Assembly: GCA_934533005.1 (NCBI GenBank)
Contig: CAKTBC010000081.1
Location: 1-8,046 of the forward strand
DNA: 8,046 bases
Direction of reading: 5' to 3'
From: an uncultured Oscillospiraceae bacterium
GTDB lineage: Bacteria > Bacillota > Clostridia > Oscillospirales > Oscillospiraceae
Shown here: piece by piece, positions 4,621 to 8,046 of the stretch
How the letters are laid out: every line of letters begins with the position of its first letter
Numbering within the stretch: the stretch's first letter is position 1
The notes under the pieces: generated by a model
Database searches by the model: none
Told to the model about the DNA's origin: nothing
Seen by the model: the letters and a program-made list of their open reading frames with translations, nothing else
Position numbers and translations under genes: made by a program

Positions 4621-6603
4621 GACCCGTTCCAGCCGGCTGCTCCGGGGGGCTTTGCCGCCGACGATGAGCGGCACGGTCTCCACAACGAGGGAGGACGTGT
4701 CCAGCCCGTACCATCGCACCTTGGAGCCCGCAATGCGCCGGATGGCGTATTTCGTATTGAGCACGAGCTCGTCGGTAAACGAGAGTTCGGACTTTGACGG
4801 CACGGCCTTATGCAGGAAAATGAATTTGAACGAGCCCACGTCCGATTTGCCGTAGATCGAGTATTTCCGCTCCTGCGGCGGCAGCCCGCCGCTCTCGATG
4901 AGATCGCGCACGATCTGGCGGAGGTACACGTTCACGCGCTGATGGCACTTGAAGCCGAGATCGAGCCGGACGCGATAGATATAGTCCGTGCCGTAGGTCT
5001 CCACGCTGTAGCGCCTCGTGTCCGGCTCATCGGTGACGTTCATGCTGATAAACCAGTACGCCGCGGCGCGCTTGGGGTCCTTGTCGAGGATGGAATAGAG
5101 GATATCACGGTCGATGGTGTCCATGTCCCCGGCCTTGTCGAGAAAGACGAGGTTATCCGCAAGCGGGGGGAGTGCAGTATCTTCATGGAGCGTATCGAGA
5201 TTCGGCAGGTAGTCGCGGATCGGCAGGCGCGTGGCATACTCCTGTTCGAGCTGCGTGCCGCGCCGCCAGACGACCATAATGAGAAAGAGCACCAGCGCCA
5301 TAATCACCGCAACATAGCCGCCGTGGGCAAATTTGCTCAGCGATGAGACGAAGAACACCGCCTCGATCGCGCCGAACACGATCGCAATGCCGACCGCAAG
5401 CGCATGCTTTTTGCGGATGTTCCAGAGATATACCGCGAGCAGGAGCGTTGTCATGAGCATCGTCACGGTGATGGCGAGGCCGTAAGCCGACTCCATGCGC
5501 GCGCTCGTGCGGAAGTAGAGCACGACCGCCGCGCAGCCGAGATACAGCACCGTGTTGACTGCGCCGATGTAGATCTGTCCCTTCGTGTCCGAGGGATAGC
5601 GCACCTCGAGATGCGGCATGAGATCAAGCCGGATGGCCTCGGAGACGAGCGTATACGAGCCCGTGATGAGCGCCTGCGAGGCGATGATCGCCGCGAGCGC
5701 GCCGAGCGCGACGGCGGGGGCGCGCAGCACCTCCGGCAGCATCTGGAAGAACGGGTTCATGTCCGGGATCGCCGCAAGCCCGGCGGAAGATGTGTGCGTG
5801 AGTGTCCACGCGCCCTGGCCGAGATAGTTCAGGATCAGGCACGCCTTCACAAACGGCCAGCTCGCATAAATGTTCCCGCGGCCGACGTGGCCCATATCGG
5901 AATAGAGCGCCTCCGCGCCGGTCGTGGCGAGGAACACGCTGCCGAGGATCATAAAGCCCGCTTTATTATAGGGCGAGACGAGAATGCGCACCGCATACAC
6001 CGGGTTGAAGGCGCGCAGCACACCGGGGTGGGCGAAAACGTGCAGCAGCCCCATGACGCCGAGGAACGAGAACCACACGAGCATCACCGGGCCGAACGCC
6101 TTGCCGATCTTGCTCGTGCCCGCCCACTGCACGGCAAAGAGCGTGCTGATGATGACGAGCGTGATGATCACAACACGCGCCTGCCCGCTGCCGAGGAAGC
6201 GATCCATCGCTGGGATGCTGCGCAGGCCCTCCACCGCTGTCGTCACCGTGACGGCCGGGGTAAGCACGCCGTCGGCTAGGAGCGCCGCGCCGCCGATCAT
6301 CGCCGGGAAAATGAGCCACGGCGCGACCTTTTTGACGAGCGCGTACAGCGAGAAGATGCCGCCCTCGCCGTTATTGTCCGCGCGCATGGCGATGAGCACG
6401 TACTTGACCGTCGTAAGCAGCGTGATCGTCCAGATGATGAGCGAGAGCGCGCCGAGGATGAAATCCTCGTTCACGTGCGCAATGCCGCCGTTGCCCTCGA
6501 GGATCGACTTCATAACGTACAGCGGCGAGGTGCCGATGTCGCCGTACACGATGCCGATCGTCACAAGAAACATGCCGAAGCTGACTCTTTTCTTTTTCTC
6601 CAT
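4615..6603 (-). CDS. kup: Kup/KUP-family potassium uptake transporter
   Basis: This is a 662-residue membrane protein of the KUP (HAK/KT) family, which imports potassium with protons. Family signatures are clear: GIVYGDIGTSPLYV (17-30), RADNNGEGGIFSLYAL (74-89), DGVLTPAVTVTTAVEG (111-126), and later ALYSDMGHVGRGNI and NYLGQGAW. About 12 membrane segments occupy roughly the first 455 residues. A hydrophilic C-terminal domain of about 200 residues follows, as in full-length Kup; in some Firmicutes Kup proteins activity is known to be inhibited by c-di-AMP. The ATG at 6603 is chosen over an in-frame ATG at 6702. It puts the conserved N-terminus near residue 10, has AAGGGA upstream, and does not translate the leader hairpin. 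It is monocistronic and convergent with the RHH gene. Confidence 0.95.
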   Translation of the reverse strand: MEKKKRVSFGMFLVTIGIVYGDIGTSPLYVMKSILEGNGGIAHVNEDFILGALSLIIWTITLLTTVKYVLIAMRADNNGEGGIFSLYALVKKVAPWLIFPAMIGGAALLADGVLTPAVTVTTAVEGLRSIPAMDRFLGSGQARVVIITLVIISTLFAVQWAGTSKIGKAFGPVMLVWFSFLGVMGLLHVFAHPGVLRAFNPVYAVRILVSPYNKAGFMILGSVFLATTGAEALYSDMGHVGRGNIYASWPFVKACLILNYLGQGAWTLTHTSSAGLAAIPDMNPFFQMLPEVLRAPAVALGALAAIIASQALITGSYTLVSEAIRLDLMPHLEVRYPSDTKGQIYIGAVNTVLYLGCAAVVLYFRTSARMESAYGLAITVTMLMTTLLLAVYLWNIRKKHALAVGIAIVFGAIEAVFFVSSLSKFAHGGYVAVIMALVLFLIMVVWRRGTQLEQEYATRLPIRDYLPNLDTLHEDTALPPLADNLVFLDKAGDMDTIDRDILYSILDKDPKRAAAYWFISMNVTDEPDTRRYSVETYGTDYIYRVRLDLGFKCHQRVNVYLRQIVRDLIESGGLPPQERKYSIYGKSDVGSFKFIFLHKAVPSKSELSFTDELVLNTKYAIRRIAGSKVRWYGLDTSSLVVETVPLIVGGKAPRSSRLERVK

Positions 6604-6630
6604 GGCTATCCCTTTTCTCTCCTTTGGGGA

Positions 6631-6665
6631 TAAGAAACGCCGCCCCGGCACAGGCCGGGACGGCG
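6631..6665 (-). terminator. Terminator-like hairpin in the kup leader (possible attenuator)
   Basis: On the minus strand, CGCCGTCCCGGC (6665-6654) pairs with GCCGGGGCGGCG (6649-6638) over 12 positions around a 4-nt loop. The single non-Watson-Crick position is a G-U wobble only in this orientation. It is followed at once by TTTCTTA. It lies between the kup promoter and the ATG, about 35 nt upstream of the start. That placement suggests premature termination control. No competing anti-terminator helix is obvious to me. Confidence 0.5.
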
Positions 6666-6692
6666 CGCAGTATTGCTGCCTTGTGCAAAAAT

Positions 6693-6721
6693 ACTTTAAC
6701 ATTTTCTTTATGTGATATCAA
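6693..6721 (-). promoter_or_regulatory. kup promoter
   Basis: On the minus strand TTGATA (6721-6716) and TAAAGT (6698-6693) are spaced by 17 bp and match 5/6 and 4/6 of the consensus boxes. A start near 6686 would give a leader of about 80 nt containing the terminator-like hairpin. That is too short for a complete ydaO-type c-di-AMP riboswitch. Confidence 0.5.
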
Positions 6722-6894
6722 GAAAAATTAGCGGAGATTTTATACGCATTCATGCCCGTTTGTGTACCCGTCCGTGGCGGTTGCAGTACGCATACAGCCA
6801 CCCGCCGCCGCGCAGCGAAAAGCGCGCTGTGCCGGGACAAAATGCGCAGCCTACGCTCCGTAGGGGTTTCGGACTCGGCACGTTGAATACGAAA
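6722..6894. other. Intergenic DNA without a supported gene
   Basis: No frame here has a ribosome binding site with a convincing start. One minus-strand frame ending near 6750 encodes a stretch with CAFC, YCNRHG and a GGGWLY core that could be a remnant of a small zinc-ribbon-like protein. It only stays open by reading through the palindrome at 6895-6926, so I do not annotate it as a gene. Confidence 0.4.
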
Positions 6895-6926
6895 ACCGCC
6901 CCCGCAGATTCTTCTGCGGGGGCGGT
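6895..6926. repeat. 32-nt palindromic repeat, copy 1
   Basis: ACCGCCCCCGCAGA (6895-6908) and its perfect complement (6913-6926) form a 14-bp stem with loop TTCT. The complete 32-nt sequence, including the loop, recurs identically at 7161-7192 in the same orientation. On the minus strand the next base run is TTTTC, so this copy could terminate transcription heading toward kup. Confidence 0.8.
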
Positions 6927-6952
6927 CAGACTGTCGAAAATGCCTCGCAGAG

Positions 6953-7160
6953 TTTGCGCCCGCAGGCGCAAATAGAGTTTTGATCATTTTCTCCGGCGAC
7001 ATGTGCGTCGGAGAAAATACTTCTCGGCTCGCAAACGTGCGAGTTGTGCGCCGCTGGCGCACAGCGAGTGCGCTGCGGCGAGCCGCGGCCCCTTCAAACG
7101 AGAGCCCAACGAAGTGGGTCTCGTTTGAGAGCGTGTCAAAAACACTTTTTTGACACGCTC
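6953..7160. repeat. Chain of five hairpins between the two 32-nt repeats
   Basis: Five hairpins follow one another with no supported gene. They are TTTGCGCC/GGCGCAAA (6953-6972); ATTTTCTCCG/CGGAGAAAAT (6986-7018), extended by three more pairs; TGTGCGCC/GGCGCACA (7045-7063); TCAAACGAGA/TCTCGTTTGA (7094-7128) with an inner CCCA/TGGG; and GAGCGTGTCAAAAA with its complement (7129-7160). The last is a 14-bp perfect stem containing A and T runs, able to act as a terminator in either direction. The regular spacing suggests a composite repetitive element or a structured transcript. The identity is unknown. Confidence 0.6.
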
Positions 7161-7192
7161 ACCGCCCCCGCAGATTCTTCTGCGGGGGCGGT
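7161..7192. repeat. 32-nt palindromic repeat, copy 2, directly after the RNA ligase-like gene
   Basis: This is identical to the palindrome at 6895-6926. Here it lies 3 bp after the stop codon of the 2H phosphoesterase gene. The T-tract (TTTCTC) is on the plus-strand side, so alone it is not a standard terminator for that gene. The following A/T-containing 14-bp hairpin (7129-7160) may complete the stop. Confidence 0.75.
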
Positions 7193-7195
7193 TTC

Positions 7196-7699
7196 TCATT
7201 TGCCGCACAAGTCAACGCGGCCCAAGATCTCATAGCCCGACGGCGTGACGCGTGAAAACTCTATGCCGACAACCTCGGCAGTAAAGGGCGCAAAGTCCGC
7301 CGCCATTTTGCCGCACAGCTCCGGCAAATTCGCCTTCGGGTCATACAGCAGCGTTGTATGCGGCAGCCACGCTTCCGAGCCCGTCCATTGATCAAGACTT
7401 CCGCCATAGGCTTCCGCAATGCGCCGGTGGAGCGCCGAGAGCGCACCGGCCTTTTCCGGGAGCACAACCACGATGGACGTTTCCTCCAATACCGCGAGCC
7501 GCGTATACTCCACCGCAAACCGGGAAATGCCTTTCAGCTGCGAGGCGCAGAACGCCATGAAACCGGCTTCGTCATCTCCCACGTAGGTGGCGAGCGTGAT
7601 ATGCCCGTACAGCGGCTTTGCCTCGGGCACGGCCGTCCTTTTTATGGCTGTCAGCCTTTCCGCGGAACGCTCATCCAGTTTTGCAATAACGCACAGCAT
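7196..7699 (-). CDS. 2'-5' RNA ligase family / 2H phosphoesterase superfamily protein
   Basis: This protein of about 167 residues has the two HxT motifs that define 2H phosphoesterases: GHITLATYVG (His33, Thr35) and LPHTTLLYDP (His114, Thr116), numbered from the ATG at 7699. Family members hydrolyse or form 2',3'-cyclic phosphate or 2'-5' linkages in RNA or nucleotides in the cytoplasm; the true substrate here is unknown. The length and motif spacing fit the LigT/ThpR-like group. Neither possible start has a good ribosome binding site. I prefer ATG 7699 (MLCVIAKLDE), but an in-frame TTG at 7708 would add three residues. It begins 12 bp after the stop of the L,D-transpeptidase gene, so translation is likely coupled. 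Confidence 0.88.
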   Translation of the reverse strand: MLCVIAKLDERSAERLTAIKRTAVPEAKPLYGHITLATYVGDDEAGFMAFCASQLKGISRFAVEYTRLAVLEETSIVVVLPEKAGALSALHRRIAEAYGGSLDQWTGSEAWLPHTTLLYDPKANLPELCGKMAADFAPFTAEVVGIEFSRVTPSGYEILGRVDLCGK

Positions 7700-7711
7700 G
7701 GCTTTCAAACA

Positions 7712-8046
7712 TCAGTACACGACCACGATCGTGCCGACGGTGATGTTGTTGTAGATCGTCGCGATGGCGTCGAGCGGCGTGTTGACGCAGCCGTGCGAGC
7801 CGTCGGTCAGGTAGATGTCCCCGCCGTACTCGGTGCGCCACGAGGAATCGTGCAGGCCGATCTGGTCGTCGAACGGCATCCAGTAATCCACATGATCGTT
7901 CCATGTCGGGCCGACGAGGTAGGTGTCCGTTGTCATGCTCGCGATGCGGAAGCAGCCTCGGCGCGTATAGTCCCCGGCGGCGATGTTGCCGGTGACGACC
8001 GGCGTTTCCACGAGCAGCTTGCCGTCTACATAGTACCACATATACT
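7712..8046 (-). CDS. L,D-transpeptidase (YkuD domain), C-terminal part, runs off right edge
   Basis: The frame is open to the right edge and encodes the last 111 or so residues of a YkuD-domain protein. The catalytic signature is present: a histidine in GLHDSSW, 17 residues, then SHGCVN with the nucleophilic cysteine. YkuD enzymes act outside the membrane, forming 3-3 cross-links between peptidoglycan stem peptides or attaching molecules to them. The visible part starts in the YMWYYVDGKLLVETPVVTGN strand, typical of the domain's beginning. A methionine at 8041 lies within that strand and is not the start, so the N-terminus (probably membrane anchor and peptidoglycan-binding domains) is missing. 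It ends with the usual GTIVVVY. The 2H phosphoesterase gene follows closely in the same direction. Confidence 0.92.
   Translation of the reverse strand, partial: YMWYYVDGKLLVETPVVTGNIAAGDYTRRGCFRIASMTTDTYLVGPTWNDHVDYWMPFDDQIGLHDSSWRTEYGGDIYLTDGSHGCVNTPLDAIATIYNNITVGTIVVVY

Noticed and set aside
5404..6279. Long plus-strand open frame opposite kup
   Set aside because: Its histidine/arginine-rich translation has no family resemblance, while the minus strand encodes all Kup motifs across the same stretch.
6604..6702. Longer N-terminus for Kup from an upstream ATG
   Set aside because: It would include the leader hairpin as coding sequence and lacks homology; the family N-terminus begins just after 6603.
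6604..6760. ydaO-type c-di-AMP riboswitch ahead of kup
   Set aside because: The leader after the predicted promoter is only about 80 nt and I cannot recognise the conserved core; only a simple hairpin is visible.
6895..7192. CRISPR array
   Set aside because: Only two identical palindromes about 266 bp apart, without regular spacers or cas genes.

Overview
The window looks like chromosomal DNA from a high-GC member of the Bacillota, most likely a gut-associated Clostridia/Oscillospirales species. The reasons are strong GGAGG-type ribosome binding sites, TTGnnn/TATAAT promoters, a bile-salt-hydrolase-type enzyme, a Kup potassium transporter, a YkuD L,D-transpeptidase, and many GC-rich palindromic intergenic repeats. 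The taxonomic call is inference from gene content and base composition; no marker gene is present.

Left part (1-3760): a phosphoglucomutase/phosphomannomutase N-terminus runs off the left edge on the minus strand. It is divergent from a plus-strand MATE efflux transporter, with a recognisable promoter for each in the 143-bp gap. A GNAT acetyltransferase follows the MATE gene after 23 bp, probably in the same transcript. A palindromic repeat made of two inverted arms separates it from a choloylglycine-hydrolase-family enzyme, which ends at a GC-rich hairpin.

Middle (3777-4606): two very small divergent genes. One (minus) encodes about 53 residues and appears to start at TTG. The other (plus) encodes a ribbon-helix-helix protein of about 65 residues. 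Between them lies a 274-bp element with 20-bp perfect terminal inverted repeats and a nested, multi-branched palindromic interior. GTAC-containing sites, one a 14/16 palindrome, sit next to both putative -10 boxes, so autoregulation by the RHH protein is a reasonable hypothesis. Two long perfect hairpins in tandem separate the RHH gene from the convergent kup gene.

Right part (4615-8046): kup (minus) has its own promoter and a terminator-like hairpin inside its roughly 80-nt leader, which suggests attenuation. Upstream, about 480 bp (6722-7195) carry no convincing gene but a chain of perfect hairpins bracketed by two identical 32-nt palindromes. Then, on the minus strand, come a 2H phosphoesterase (2'-5' RNA ligase family) and, immediately upstream of it, the C-terminal part of an L,D-transpeptidase that runs off the right edge. 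These two are probably co-transcribed.

The protein-coding genes are mostly ordinary housekeeping or adaptation genes. The least explained content is the 4009-4282 element with its flanking mini-genes, and the hairpin array at 6895-7192.
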